Origin: a virus
Virus record (IMG/VR): IMGVR_UViG_3300011116_000455
Coordinates: 1-36,852 of that record
Strand: one strand, 5' to 3'
Length of the DNA stretch: 36,852 bases
Shown here: in pieces, positions 24,101 through 32,879 of the stretch
Layout of the letters: the number at the start of each line of letters is the position of its first letter
Numbering within the stretch: the stretch's first letter is position 1
Notes under the pieces: model-generated
Databases searched by the model: none
What the model was told of the DNA's origin: nothing
Seen by the model: only the letters and a program-made list of their open reading frames with translations
Position numbers and translations under genes: made by a program

Positions 24101-25701
24101 CGCAAGGCGTTGCGCATAGAAGAAATGGCCTCAGAACCCCATAGTCCACCTTCACCAGTTGGTGTAACGCCATTAACTATTTTTCTACCAAATTCAGTTC
24201 CAACAAATCCTTTGTTCAGTGCACTAACCACCTTACTTACTACTGGTGTGTTTAATCCAGTAAGAAGTGGTTTTGCTGGCCCGACTCTTATTGCTGTTAG
24301 CGTACTACCAATTGCATTAGTTAATCTTTCCGTTCCTGGAACTACTACTTTAGCTACATCTCCCTTTAGTAAAGCAAATGGATTAACAACTCTTAATCCA
24401 CCGGTTACATTCAACGCTTCTGCTACTGGTCCACGTATTGCTGAATAACCACGCAATGAAATATCTGCAATAACGTCATCAGTTAATACATCTGCTACTG
24501 CTCTATTGCCGGCTTCTATTGCTTCTTGTCTTGCTTCACGCGCAATTTGTGCAATTTCTTCACGGCTTCTTGCACCAAGAATACGACGAGGAGCATTTAC
24601 TGATGCTGCTTTTGCAGCTGCTAATGCTGCTGCTTCATCTGTTGCGGCTTTTGTTGCGGCTACTGCTGCATCTGTTGCTGCTCTTTGTGCTGCTGTCTTA
24701 GCTGCTGCGGTTGCTGTAGCGTCTGCTGCAATTCTTGCTGCGTCATCTGCTGCTGTTCTGGCTGCTGCTTCTGCTGCTTCTCTAGCTGCAGTTTTTGCTC
24801 CGGCTTCAATGCCTGAAGTAACAGAACCTTTTACTAATCCACCAGGACCTGAGAACCATGTTATTGGGTCTAATAAAATATCTCCAGTAAGTCCTATTAC
24901 GCGGTTACCTGTTCTTCCATAAATATTAGTCGTTGGAAACACATTACCAACTAAATCACCGTATCCAATTGGTTCTTCTGTATTATTAATTTGGTCATAC
25001 CAATCACCAATATTAAATCCACCTTCACCAGAACGGTATGGTTTTCCAGTTTCTGGATTAACACCTACGCCACGACCACGTGTACCGCGCCATACAGCAA
25101 CTTCATCACCCACTTCTTTAAGAGTTGATAATATTGCACGACGGCCAGTATCCAAAGCTATAAGTGGCTTAATTACTGTAGTTGCTATTGGTTTAAATTC
25201 TAGTGGACCAGGAATAATATCAAAGTTAATTGCTTTACCAATTATTCTAAGAGCTGTGTTTGGCTGAGACTCTTCTACTATTCCTTCAATTGTACCTTGA
25301 GGTACACCTGCTCTTGTCGCGGCAAGTTTTGCTCTATTAAAATCACGTGTAGCTGCAATCAAATCTTGACGTGATGTACCAGGAGCAGGAGGACCCTGCA
25401 CATTTCCTGCATATATTTCACCTGGAATAGCAAGAGGAATATCTGCTCTTGTTGTCCCTGGAGATGGTGGTCCTTGCACTACGGCTGTTGGTTTACCACC
25501 TGGTTGAATTGTTGGTCCTTGCAAACTTTTTGGAAGACGTGGAAGATTAGTAGGAACTGTTGTAGTTGGACTTGGGGTAGGAGTAGCAGCAACTGCTGGT
25601 GTTGTAGGCGCTTGCAAACTTTTTGGCAAACGTGGGACATTACCAGGAACCGTGGTAGGCGGAACTGGTGGAGTAGTTGTTGTTGGTAGGCGTGGTGCCA
25701 T
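21151..25701 (-). CDS. Large internal virion (ejection) protein, 1516 aa
   Basis: The largest gene. It begins with a low-complexity Pro/Thr region holding two copies of 'PRLPKSLQ.PT' and two of 'VQGPP.PGT.R.D'. An Ala-rich helical zone (residues about 290-370, 'AAEAAARTAADDAARIAAD') follows. Further on are 'LIDYQDLSSADRAIKQIIPF' and 'WMWSSRSFPLILESMWMNP', patterns common in giant internal proteins of podoviruses and related phages, which are carried in the head and ejected into the cell. I see no lysozyme or protease motif. No CGG codon occurs: all of roughly 18 CCG triplets on the plus strand lie out of frame. Confidence 0.75.
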   Translation of the reverse strand: MAPRLPTTTTPPVPPTTVPGNVPRLPKSLQAPTTPAVAATPTPSPTTTVPTNLPRLPKSLQGPTIQPGGKPTAVVQGPPSPGTTRADIPLAIPGEIYAGNVQGPPAPGTSRQDLIAATRDFNRAKLAATRAGVPQGTIEGIVEESQPNTALRIIGKAINFDIIPGPLEFKPIATTVIKPLIALDTGRRAILSTLKEVGDEVAVWRGTRGRGVGVNPETGKPYRSGEGGFNIGDWYDQINNTEEPIGYGDLVGNVFPTTNIYGRTGNRVIGLTGDILLDPITWFSGPGGLVKGSVTSGIEAGAKTAAREAAEAAARTAADDAARIAADATATAAAKTAAQRAATDAAVAATKAATDEAAALAAAKAASVNAPRRILGARSREEIAQIAREARQEAIEAGNRAVADVLTDDVIADISLRGYSAIRGPVAEALNVTGGLRVVNPFALLKGDVAKVVVPGTERLTNAIGSTLTAIRVGPAKPLLTGLNTPVVSKVVSALNKGFVGTEFGRKIVNGVTPTGEGGLWGSEAISSMRNALRTGKTVDLNTGAVRRLLPAEAEDFVKLLAQDRAYRLLYAEASARGIQLLMPILGDPRFFDYSAQISDLLETPAVSAIISDGTIDVAEKTARISAALGTPVDQQLVQYTNDLRRIGDEFYAQANFLHQRQQVAAGIPLDAVKDLPKNANWFPHVLSDKARRAIDGNQISEQVLREATGFDRTFALAGSNPRTIVPGDIFFGYKIKPEDIAGGVKRLNEIARQYGKLKFDFFETNAEVAYTRYAQGFAKDTSFTNWLYNMAQASDGQGPLAAKGFGNDIVQREVQTAAAKPPSTVQGFTAAVQDILSPERVQVLSQRPELVAKVEKIITDMQALQTRFPKDMARVPQGFQLWRDDINYAINQLELQIRELERVAPMQAGFAVPDIGFGPVLSSEAQALYTSLLNEANGLALAVNSVRPDMWVNILPQWQSGFENLLRVNAQKYPGLIASPEVQELLQNVRRLEDPAIAQGFNKAFNGTTGMFKAWVTATPGFHVRNGLSNTFFMLSAGAQPGNITEASKFFTSFRTFLKKRGVTEAITPRTISEAFEDVAASYSVAPRLEEFRLRELATGGFIRGGGGIDPVLLDYFRSPDFISGYLGIKGKSFDDIFKAAGPEYDNWLNATQKIANAYQGARTSGLGQVGEIFEAGARPGISGRQNVKQTIPAAVSRTLAKPLSWSRRAGGFIEDWSRFALTYDGLAQGLTPEQASTRTAKYLIDYQDLSSADRAIKQIIPFWMWSSRSFPLILESMWMNPRAYATYNNIARNIQSEEGKGYRPSYLQQAIGMRGNLLFNPDFGFQRQEEGLANLTDPGTILGGVTPLLRAPVEAALNQRFGIGGQVYSPYFSEPGQAQLRYIAEQVFPQLGAAEKYATVAAAAATILSLDAASQSAVLGALPKSPEDTLFGKAASGLQKIEIKLPGTDETIFKVGKPSYVEKEQGPLTKQEALNKLFSFFGVPLTFLQDYQQVKALETIIEQLQQETSRQKNK

Positions 25702-26531
25702 TATTTAATAGTCTTTCCTTTAACAGATTCTCTTCTCTTTACTTCATCAAAGAAAGGTGTCTGTCCTTTTTTATTTACTGTTCCAATAATAACTTCTTTT
25801 GGGTCCATATAACTTGATGGTGTAATTGCCATTGGATTAGCTTGTCTTGCCGCGCTAAACTTAGTAGTTTCTTCTTCGATGTATTTTGGCACTGATGGTA
25901 GTGTATCAATTCCAATTTCACCTTTAGCAAGATTAGTTGTCTTACCGTACTTAAGATTAGGTGTTGGCAATCCAGCTTTATAATATTTATCACCAGTTAA
26001 AAAACTTTTCTTTAATGAATTTTCTTTTACTGCAACGTTATTAAGTTCATTGCTTAATTTATTTACTCTTGCATTAACATCAGATGGAAGAAGGTTACCA
26101 GTTATTTTTACTCCTTCTTCTGTTTGCAATTCATTTTGAATTTGTCCTGCGGTCTTGCCACCATAATACAATTCATAGGCAATGTACTGGTCAATGTTTA
26201 AAGCAGTTTTATCTTGACCTTGCCTAAGTCCTACAATTGCTTTTTTAAATGTAGGAGCTGCAGTAGACCAAGCTTTCTCACTAATATTATTTAGTTTATC
26301 TTCTCCGTATGCACCAATAATATAATCATCAATTTGTGGGTCATCAATTGATGGTGGTCTAAATGTATTTGGCCATATTGACGCAGCTATCGCGCCAAGT
26401 TCTTCATCAAATGCATCTTCAAGTTTTTGTGGCTTTACACCTGGACGAGCAGCTATAAACTGTTTCTCAAATTGGGCTGCACGTTCTGGTGACGCACCTG
26501 CTGCAATTAATCTTTGTGCTATTTTAGCCAT
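25701..26531 (-). CDS. Probable internal virion protein, 276 aa
   Basis: It starts MAKIAQRLIAAGASPERAAQ and is a charged, mainly helical protein with no Cys or membrane segment. Text such as 'DKTALNIDQYIAYELYYGGK' and 'LPTPNLKYGKTTNLAKGEIG' gives no family name. It overlaps the 1516-residue gene by one base and follows two Ala/Gln-rich genes, an arrangement like the ejection-protein sets of podoviruses. Confidence 0.6.
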   Translation of the reverse strand: MAKIAQRLIAAGASPERAAQFEKQFIAARPGVKPQKLEDAFDEELGAIAASIWPNTFRPPSIDDPQIDDYIIGAYGEDKLNNISEKAWSTAAPTFKKAIVGLRQGQDKTALNIDQYIAYELYYGGKTAGQIQNELQTEEGVKITGNLLPSDVNARVNKLSNELNNVAVKENSLKKSFLTGDKYYKAGLPTPNLKYGKTTNLAKGEIGIDTLPSVPKYIEEETTKFSAARQANPMAITPSSYMDPKEVIIGTVNKKGQTPFFDEVKRRESVKGKTIK

Positions 26532-26540
26532 ATTTAATCC

Positions 26541-27641
26541 TTACGCTATATTCTTGCCAAGACTTGGGAACTTCTTTTGAATCTGTGCGGCTGATGCTTC
26601 TGGATTGCTAGCAATAAAGTTAGCTATATTTTGTCTCAATGTTGGCTTTTGTATGCCAGCTAACTTAGCTGCTAACTGCTGCACTGGTGTTACTGGGGCT
26701 GGTGGAATTGGTGCGCCTTCAACTGGAGGTTGTGTTCCACCAACAACTGGAGCTGCAGTGCCTGTGCCTGGAGCCAATGTACCAGTTCCAATTAACTGCG
26801 CTATTGCATCTTGTACAGCTTGGTCACGAGCAATTTGTGCTTGCTGTGCACTAAATCTATTTGCAGCAACTCTAGAAGAAAGGTCAGCTAATGCAGCCAA
26901 CCTTTGCTGTTCTAATTGTGATGTTCCTGCTCCATATATTCCTTGCAAATTAGCAAGTGCTGATGACAATCCCATTTCAGATTCTGCTTGACGTGATTGT
27001 TGTGCAGCTGCTTCTCTTGCAGTAAGAACATTTAATAGTTGATTGTAGTTTGCCGCGCCACCTGCTGCCTGTACGTTAGCAATATTTGCTGCTTCTTGTG
27101 CAACTGCTGGGCTTACACCTTGACCTGCCATATACTGGCCAAGTGCTGACTGAACAACTTGTGGCTGTGCACGTTGAGCCTGAGCAAATGCTGTAGGTTG
27201 GTTTCTAGAAAGATAGTTCATCAAGTTAGAGTAACCAGTTGTAGTTGCTCCTCTTGATACAACTTCTCTCTTTTGTAATTCTTCAAGCAATGTTCTTGCC
27301 TGGTCTGCAATATATTGTTCGCCAGTTGACTGCTGATTCTCAATTGCTTGACTTAATGCAGCTGGTATTCCTGCACCAAGTTGACGTGCTAAATATGCAT
27401 ATTGTTCTTGTGCACCAGTCTGTTGTCTTTGTAATGCGGCTTTGGCTGCAGCTTGTTCGGCTAAGTATTTTTGATAATTAGTTTGTGCATTAAGCAATGA
27501 GCCAGCACCTGTTGAACTGCCTGAACCACTGTCATCAGTTAAAGTTATACCACCAGTTGGGTCGGTCGGGTCGTTATTAGTTACCATTCTTGTTGGAGTT
27601 GGTTTTGAACCTGGAAGAACTCTTCCCATTATAATAGCCAT
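26541..27641 (-). CDS. Ala/Gln-rich probable internal virion protein, 366 aa
   Basis: After a short polar start (MAIIMGRVLPGSKPTPTRM) residues about 50-280 are Ala/Gln-rich helices ('QTNYQKYLAEQAAAKAALQR', 'IARDQAVQDAIAQLIGTGTL'). A Pro-rich linker (PVVGGTQPPVEGAPIPPAP) joins a C-terminal helical domain ending 'IQKKFPSLGKNIA'. Composition resembles internal head or ejection proteins. Function inferred from context. Confidence 0.6.
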   Translation of the reverse strand: MAIIMGRVLPGSKPTPTRMVTNNDPTDPTGGITLTDDSGSGSSTGAGSLLNAQTNYQKYLAEQAAAKAALQRQQTGAQEQYAYLARQLGAGIPAALSQAIENQQSTGEQYIADQARTLLEELQKREVVSRGATTTGYSNLMNYLSRNQPTAFAQAQRAQPQVVQSALGQYMAGQGVSPAVAQEAANIANVQAAGGAANYNQLLNVLTAREAAAQQSRQAESEMGLSSALANLQGIYGAGTSQLEQQRLAALADLSSRVAANRFSAQQAQIARDQAVQDAIAQLIGTGTLAPGTGTAAPVVGGTQPPVEGAPIPPAPVTPVQQLAAKLAGIQKPTLRQNIANFIASNPEASAAQIQKKFPSLGKNIA

Positions 27642-27649
27642 TGTTTAAC

Positions 27650-28096
27650 CTACCTTAAGTTGAGAAGAGCTGCAGCGTCTTCTGCGATTTGTCGTGCTTT
27701 ACTTCTTTCCAGGTCTGTAAGTCCTGTATCGAATCTTTGTTGTGCTTGTGTGCCAGCAAGGTCATAGCCTCTCATGGTGCCAGCCAAGTCTTCTCTGGCA
27801 TATCCAAGCTGACGTTCTCTTTGTCTAGCATAATTTTCTAAAGCCTGCTTATAAATGCCAGACTGAACATTCATACCCTGCAGTCCTCTACGAGCATAAG
27901 ATGATGTTAATTTAGGAACCTGGCCTAATCCACCAGCTGCTGTTCTGCCAAAGGCTGCTTCTTCTAATTGTAATATTGGTCTTTGCCCGCGGGTCTCAGC
28001 CAAATAACGCTGGTACGCATTTAAAGCAGCCTCTTGCGCGTACTGGTCAAAGAGGCTTCTTCTAGCCGCCTCATATATTGATGGGTCAAATGCCAT
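27650..28096 (-). CDS. Helical probable virion protein, 148 aa
   Basis: Rich in Ala, Gln, Arg and Tyr ('YEAARRSLFDQYAQEAALNA', 'YKQALENYARQRERQLGYAR'), predicted all-helical. Start and end are clean and the gene is nine bases from the next. It may be the smallest of the ejection proteins. No family recognised. Confidence 0.6.
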   Translation of the reverse strand: MAFDPSIYEAARRSLFDQYAQEAALNAYQRYLAETRGQRPILQLEEAAFGRTAAGGLGQVPKLTSSYARRGLQGMNVQSGIYKQALENYARQRERQLGYAREDLAGTMRGYDLAGTQAQQRFDTGLTDLERSKARQIAEDAAALLNLR

Positions 28097-28127
28097 AAAT
28101 TAAGTCTCCTATAATACTACGTAAATA

Positions 28128-29453
28128 TTACCTATTGTACTCATACCACTTGACAACAGCATATCGAGTACCTTTAGTTGTTGCATTAACCTTATGCATA
28201 TAAGGGAAACCTGATGAAAATACCACTATTTCTCCTGCTACTGGTTTAATTTTAATATTAAATTCTTTAAATTCTAACTCTCCACCTTCAAAATCATCAT
28301 TTAAAAATACTGATAATGATACAACTCTTGGAAACTGAGGATGGTCATCTATATGATTATGAAACATATTGCCTTCTTCATAACGCAAGAGAACCGTATG
28401 GTGCGAGACCAAAGGAACTATACTATATCTACCTCTAAAATCCTCTGCAATTGCATCTAAGCCTGTTTTAAGAGATTCTGCTGCTCTTCTAATCGGGTCT
28501 TGTGGATGGCATTTAAATTGTTTATCAGTTATAAAATAGTTGTAGCAGTTTCTTGCATCGTAGTTTACACCGTGTTTATCATCTTCAACTAATACTTGAG
28601 CTGTTTCCCATTGTTTAAACATTGAATTTTGAATTAAACCTTTTAATATGCGGGCTGAATCTTTTGCAATCTTATATTTAATAATCCCTGGTGCTAATTC
28701 CACTTTATCAAGAATTGTCATATCTACCGTTTCAGGTTCTGTATCTATTGAACTACCAGCAATTATATTATATAATTCTAAAGTTCCAGAATAATCATGA
28801 CAGCTACACACTGGCTGATTTATTGGACCATCTGGCAATGCTAAAAAACGATTTCTATTAAAGAATCTAACATCACCATCCTCACCATATTTATAAATAC
28901 CAGCTTTATCTTTTTGAATCCAATGGTCTGGTTGAGTAAAGTGTAAGAATAAAACTGTTGTATATTTTTCAGAGTCCGTAGTTGGATACGGTGGCCTTGA
29001 ATGAATATGCTGTTGACCACAAAAGATAATTGCATCATTAGGGTTTTGGTCAAAGTGCTGTCCTTCAACTATTATACCCCAATTAGCGGTATTTTCTATT
29101 GTTATATCTATTGTTGTTTGTGTGCCGTTTTGGTCAGTATGTTCCCACAAGTGTGGTATACAACCATCTTTTATTTGGTAACGCACCGCATAAAAATAGG
29201 CTTTTTGTAAAGTATTATCTTTAAATATTTCTCTAGCTTTATTTAAACAATACTCTTCAATGTCTTCATCAAATGATATTGATGCTTCCCATCTTGCAAG
29301 CATTGTGTGAAACTGCAAAGCATCAGTCCCCATGCCAGTGTTGTTAACAATTTGTTTTACGCGGGCCAGCATGTCATCAGTAAAAAAATTACTAATAACT
29401 TTTGGCTCAGATAAAACATCTGGCAAATCAAACATAATCTCTTTAGTTATCAT
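28128..29453 (-). CDS. Double 2OG-Fe(II) oxygenase, 441 aa
   Basis: Two dioxygenase-like halves in one chain. N-terminal half: H105-T-D107 (WEHTD) and a distal His at 149 or 151 (QQHIHSRPPY), with no clear 2OG-binding Arg. C-terminal half: H367-I-D369 (HNHIDDH), H420 (YMHKV) and R430 (GTRYAVVKW), a full HxD...H...R set, with 'FLNDDFEGGELEFKEFNIKI' as the central hairpin. A linker holds CSC at 217. The C-terminal half resembles the early single-domain protein at 18066. The position in the late operon suggests modification of a virion protein; the substrate is unknown. Confidence 0.85.
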   Translation of the reverse strand: MITKEIMFDLPDVLSEPKVISNFFTDDMLARVKQIVNNTGMGTDALQFHTMLARWEASISFDEDIEEYCLNKAREIFKDNTLQKAYFYAVRYQIKDGCIPHLWEHTDQNGTQTTIDITIENTANWGIIVEGQHFDQNPNDAIIFCGQQHIHSRPPYPTTDSEKYTTVLFLHFTQPDHWIQKDKAGIYKYGEDGDVRFFNRNRFLALPDGPINQPVCSCHDYSGTLELYNIIAGSSIDTEPETVDMTILDKVELAPGIIKYKIAKDSARILKGLIQNSMFKQWETAQVLVEDDKHGVNYDARNCYNYFITDKQFKCHPQDPIRRAAESLKTGLDAIAEDFRGRYSIVPLVSHHTVLLRYEEGNMFHNHIDDHPQFPRVVSLSVFLNDDFEGGELEFKEFNIKIKPVAGEIVVFSSGFPYMHKVNATTKGTRYAVVKWYEYNR

Positions 29454-29681
29454 TTACCATTTACTCAAAGGGCACGTAGCTTCTTTTAACTTTACTTTCA
29501 TCTTCATAAAGCAACCGCACTGTTTGCATTGCTTAGTTGCTTTAATTAGTTCAGGGCATTCTGCGCAAATGCTATAACGCTTTTCTTCTATTTCTTCAGA
29601 AACTTTTTCTACATTAGGATTTAACATATCCCATGGTCTTGTAGTTCCAAGTTTCTTTTTATATTCCTCCCACGCTGACAT
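29454..29681 (-). CDS. Zinc-ribbon protein, 75 aa
   Basis: I choose ATG 29681 because GGAGG lies seven bases before it and the ATG overlaps the upstream stop (TAATG); a longer frame upstream is not needed. The C-terminal half carries 'RYSICAECPEL' and 'TKQCKQCGCFM..K.KL..ATCP', five to six Cys that make a zinc ribbon of a widespread small phage protein family (similar to DUF6171). Function unknown. Confidence 0.75.
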   Translation of the reverse strand: MSAWEEYKKKLGTTRPWDMLNPNVEKVSEEIEEKRYSICAECPELIKATKQCKQCGCFMKMKVKLKEATCPLSKW

Positions 29682-29881
29682 TAGTTTTCCTCCGGAGCTG
29701 TAAATTCTTTTCCATCCCATTTAAAACCAAAACCTGGTTTTTCTTCCATGTTTGTTATTTCAACAAACGTTGGATTAGAATTAAAAACAGCTTGATTTAA
29801 TTCATCACCTTCATGGAAAGCAAGCATACTTACTACTTCATTATCTAAAATTACTGCAAAATGTATAAATTTATTATTCAT
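29681..29881 (-). CDS. Small acidic protein, 66 aa
   Basis: It begins MNNKFIHFAVILDNEVVSML and ends 'FGFKWDGKEFTAPEEN'. The pattern of beta strands with 'WDG..F..PE' near the end is common in short phage proteins that lie beside fibres and zinc ribbons. It is coupled to the next gene by TAATG. Function unknown. Confidence 0.65.
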   Translation of the reverse strand: MNNKFIHFAVILDNEVVSMLAFHEGDELNQAVFNSNPTFVEITNMEEKPGFGFKWDGKEFTAPEEN

Positions 29882-29923
29882 ATTTTCCTTCGTTTAATTA
29901 TGTTTAAAGTATATTATACAACA

Positions 29924-30505
29924 TTAAGTACAACCAGGTCCCTCACAATATCCTCCACCGCAACTGGCGCCAGAAATAGAGCAATAGCATTGTATCACAA
30001 AACAGTTTCCAGCACCAGGGAAGCACTTAACTCCTGAGTTTGAACAGTTGCAACTACCACAAGGTGGTGTAACAGGTGGTGTAACAGGAGGAACCACTGG
30101 AGGCACAACGGGAGGCACAACGGGAGGCACAACGGGAGGAGTAACGGGAGGAGTAACGGGAGGAGTAACGGGTGGCGTAACTGGCGGAACTACTGGCGGA
30201 ACAACTGGCGTTACAGAGTTTGAAGCAGCAGAATAAACACTGTTAGCACCATAAGAAGTTTCTGTCCTAACCTGAAACGTATAAGATATACCATTGGTCA
30301 ATCCAGTTACGGTTATTGGAGAAGAAGCAGAAGTTCCCTCAATGTTGCTTGGCGTTGATATTGCGCGATAGACTACAGCACCGCCCTTACCTGTGTATGT
30401 TGGCACAGTAAATGCGACAGATGCAGTAGTGTTTCCACCCGTGGCTGTACCAATCGTTGGAGTACCTGGTACACCACCACCAGTAGGAGTTACAATTAGT
30501 AACAT
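29924..30505 (-). CDS. FN3 domain - Pro stalk - Cys-rich tip protein, 193 aa
   Basis: Residues about 10-100 form a fibronectin type III domain (GTPTIGTATGGNTTASVAFT, 'SPITVTGLTNGISYTFQVRT'). Residues 100-146 are tandem PVVPP/PVTPP units, a rigid extended stalk. The last 45 residues hold ten Cys ('CGSCNCSNSGVKCFPG' to 'GGGYCEGPGCT'), enough for five disulfides or a metal cluster. It follows a fibre-like gene and overlaps it by one base, so it is probably displayed on the virion and may bind the host surface. The Cys-rich tip is unusual for a protein assembled in the cytoplasm. Confidence 0.75.
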   Translation of the reverse strand: MLLIVTPTGGGVPGTPTIGTATGGNTTASVAFTVPTYTGKGGAVVYRAISTPSNIEGTSASSPITVTGLTNGISYTFQVRTETSYGANSVYSAASNSVTPVVPPVVPPVTPPVTPPVTPPVTPPVVPPVVPPVVPPVVPPVTPPVTPPCGSCNCSNSGVKCFPGAGNCFVIQCYCSISGASCGGGYCEGPGCT

Positions 30506-31104
30506 TAGCTGCTAAGGTCTCCTAATACAAGCCAGCTATTTAAAGCTATTTGAATACAAGTAGCTCCTGAATACTGTGCGCGCAAGTTAAGACCAGGTGT
30601 AGCATTGACAGTTACGCCTACTGCACCAGCTATGGCTACAGCTCCAGCTCCAATTCTTGCTATTACTATTTTAGTGCCTAAGCCAAAGCTAACTGATGAG
30701 TTAAGTGGAATGGTTACAGTTGATGAACCAGCGGCACTAACTGTTACAAGCCTTCCAGCATCTGCTATGACTAAAGTGTAATTACCTGTTTGAGTATTTA
30801 TGCCCGTGTTATCGGTTACTTGACCTGTAGCAACTAATGATGTTCCTGTAGCTGCACCAATGTTAGGTGTAACCAATGATAAAGATGGTGCCAAGTTTGA
30901 GCTACCTACTGCACCAGCTGAAATCTTTGCATTAGTGATAGCGGCACTTGCAATATCTTCACTGCCAATTGCACCAACATCAAAGTTATTACCTGCCGAT
31001 AAAGCTTCAACAAAGTTTTTAACCTGAGTGAAGTTGGTATTCATTTGTGGTGCGTCAATAACATCACCATTGTTAAATGTATTTAATCCACTTAATACAG
31101 CCAT
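30505..31104 (-). CDS. Fibre-like protein with shared C-terminal domain, 199 aa
   Basis: The N-terminus (MAVLSGLNTFNNGDVIDAPQ, then 'MNTNFTQVKNFVEAL') is a common start of phage fibre proteins. The C-terminal 90 residues ('TGNYTLVIADAGRLVTVSAA' to 'GLNLRAQYSGATCI', 'WLVLGDLSS') are clearly similar to the end of the collagen-like fibre at 9350. That domain probably forms the trimeric cap or receptor-binding end. It is coupled to the neighbouring genes by one-base overlaps. Confidence 0.75.
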   Translation of the reverse strand: MAVLSGLNTFNNGDVIDAPQMNTNFTQVKNFVEALSAGNNFDVGAIGSEDIASAAITNAKISAGAVGSSNLAPSLSLVTPNIGAATGTSLVATGQVTDNTGINTQTGNYTLVIADAGRLVTVSAAGSSTVTIPLNSSVSFGLGTKIVIARIGAGAVAIAGAVGVTVNATPGLNLRAQYSGATCIQIALNSWLVLGDLSS

Positions 31105-32879
31105 TACTTTTGACTCCTTACTTTGCGTCGTTTAAATTTATAAGCTATTGAATTTAATCCCCATTGTCTACCATTTAGACTAGAGGTAGTAACTGCTGAA
31201 GGACCTTCAAATTTAAGTTGTACAGATTTAGCCCTTTTTAGTCTACCACCTCGTTGAATACCTTCTCTAAGGTCGCTTTCACCAAATACACCAACCCCGT
31301 ATACACCAGTTCCCCACAGTGCACCAGTTATTACTGGTTCTAGGTTAACAATATGATTTGTGGTGCGAGATTCTGTATTAAAATCATGATAAACACTCAC
31401 ACCAATTTGTGTTGTTTCATCAACTGGACGCACAACATACAAACTTCTTACAAATGTTTTATCTTGCACAAAACGGTCATCATAAAACCAAGGTGTAACA
31501 AATACGGTTTGAAAGTTTCCTAATTCATCTCCAGCTGGAATGTCATCCATGACATTTTGCGGAATATCATCTGAGTATTCAAATTCATCTATATACATTA
31601 TATATTTAAAGTTATCATTTGGATGAATCATCAAATGCCATATTTCACCGTTTGCGTCATTCCAGTCAACACCTGATATTAATCCATATCCAGTTATTTC
31701 TACTGGTGTAGCAGCTTCTTGATAGATTGCTGATTGGTACATTGTAAATGCGCCAGATTGACCAATTGAAGGGTCAAATATAAAATTCATGTTTGAATAT
31801 TCAACCGCAGTACCAGTTGGGTTTGTAGTTGAGCTTGTTGTTGTTGGGTCAAAGTCAAATGGTGCAGACATCCATACTCTATCGTTAACATAAGATAAAG
31901 TTAAATCTGTAAGTTTGTTAGCATTTATTCTATTTGTGTCAATAGTTGGTTTTAATCTAGAAAATATATCTTGTATTCCATTGCGGTTATAAAACAACAA
32001 TCCTGCGGGATAGTCAAAAAAGTATGCACCACCAGAACCCTCGACAACATGCTGAGGATATTTAATGCCAACTGTTGTAGACAATTCTACGAGTTGGAAT
32101 GAATCAACATCATAACCCATGAGCAAATAAACTGCTTTTGGTTTAAATATTAATAACTGACCATCAACTACAGCCAAACCACGAATTCCTTCACCACCAG
32201 CTACAATGTCAATATAGTCATCTTGGAACCAATCTTCTGGTCTGTTTTCGTGTGACCAACGAAGTCTATTTGGGTGGTCAACTAAAGATGGTGTAGCATC
32301 ATTGTTTAATTCTTTTGTATTAGCAACAAACAACTTGTTTGCATGGGCTCTAGCATGTTCTGCTCTTGGCATATAGCCACCAGTTGGTGTTTGATATGGC
32401 TGCCATGTTGGACCAGATGCAGCAAGAGCAACTGCATATGTGTCGTCTTGATTCCATTTGTACATTTGGCTTGCGTCTTTACCAATTGCCATATAAAGAG
32501 TATCAAGCCATTGTGTTATGCTTGCACCATTTGTTGATTTTACGGCAATGTCAGTAAAAACAGCATATTTTAAAGTTGTAAAATTTGAACCACTTGATTG
32601 ATAAATTTTTCCATCAGTAGAGTTTTCTTTACCCGTATGGAGCATTATTCGTGGTGACGTTGCATCTTTATAATTAAATAATCCTTTTGGATTCCAGTTA
32701 CCACTAACTTGTGTTGTATGTTTTTTTTTGTATGCAGCGCGTGTAAATGCTCCACCACGTGGGTCAACATCCATGTTAAGAATAAACGGTGATTCATTAT
32801 CTCTGAGCTGAAACTGGTCAGCACGAAAGTTTAAACCACCAGTAAAATCTCTTTTTTGGTCAAAGAGAATTTGGGCCAT
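31104..32879 (-). CDS. Tail or head-completion protein, 591 aa
   Basis: It begins MAQILFDQKRDFTGGLNFRA followed by 'DNESPFILNMDVDPRGGAFT', a pattern shared by large beta-rich tail proteins of podoviruses that sit below the connector. Later parts are rich in beta strands and aromatic residues. The C-terminus is basic (FKRRKVRSQK). It directly follows the connector-like gene at 32880. No enzyme motif is visible. The family call is by resemblance, so 'tail hub or tube protein' is the safest reading. Confidence 0.7.
   Translation of the reverse strand: MAQILFDQKRDFTGGLNFRADQFQLRDNESPFILNMDVDPRGGAFTRAAYKKKHTTQVSGNWNPKGLFNYKDATSPRIMLHTGKENSTDGKIYQSSGSNFTTLKYAVFTDIAVKSTNGASITQWLDTLYMAIGKDASQMYKWNQDDTYAVALAASGPTWQPYQTPTGGYMPRAEHARAHANKLFVANTKELNNDATPSLVDHPNRLRWSHENRPEDWFQDDYIDIVAGGEGIRGLAVVDGQLLIFKPKAVYLLMGYDVDSFQLVELSTTVGIKYPQHVVEGSGGAYFFDYPAGLLFYNRNGIQDIFSRLKPTIDTNRINANKLTDLTLSYVNDRVWMSAPFDFDPTTTSSTTNPTGTAVEYSNMNFIFDPSIGQSGAFTMYQSAIYQEAATPVEITGYGLISGVDWNDANGEIWHLMIHPNDNFKYIMYIDEFEYSDDIPQNVMDDIPAGDELGNFQTVFVTPWFYDDRFVQDKTFVRSLYVVRPVDETTQIGVSVYHDFNTESRTTNHIVNLEPVITGALWGTGVYGVGVFGESDLREGIQRGGRLKRAKSVQLKFEGPSAVTTSSLNGRQWGLNSIAYKFKRRKVRSQK

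Noticed and set aside
24506-24922. 138-codon Ala-rich plus-strand ORF
   Set aside because: Antisense to the Ala-rich helix of the 1516-residue protein; no ribosome site or operon context.
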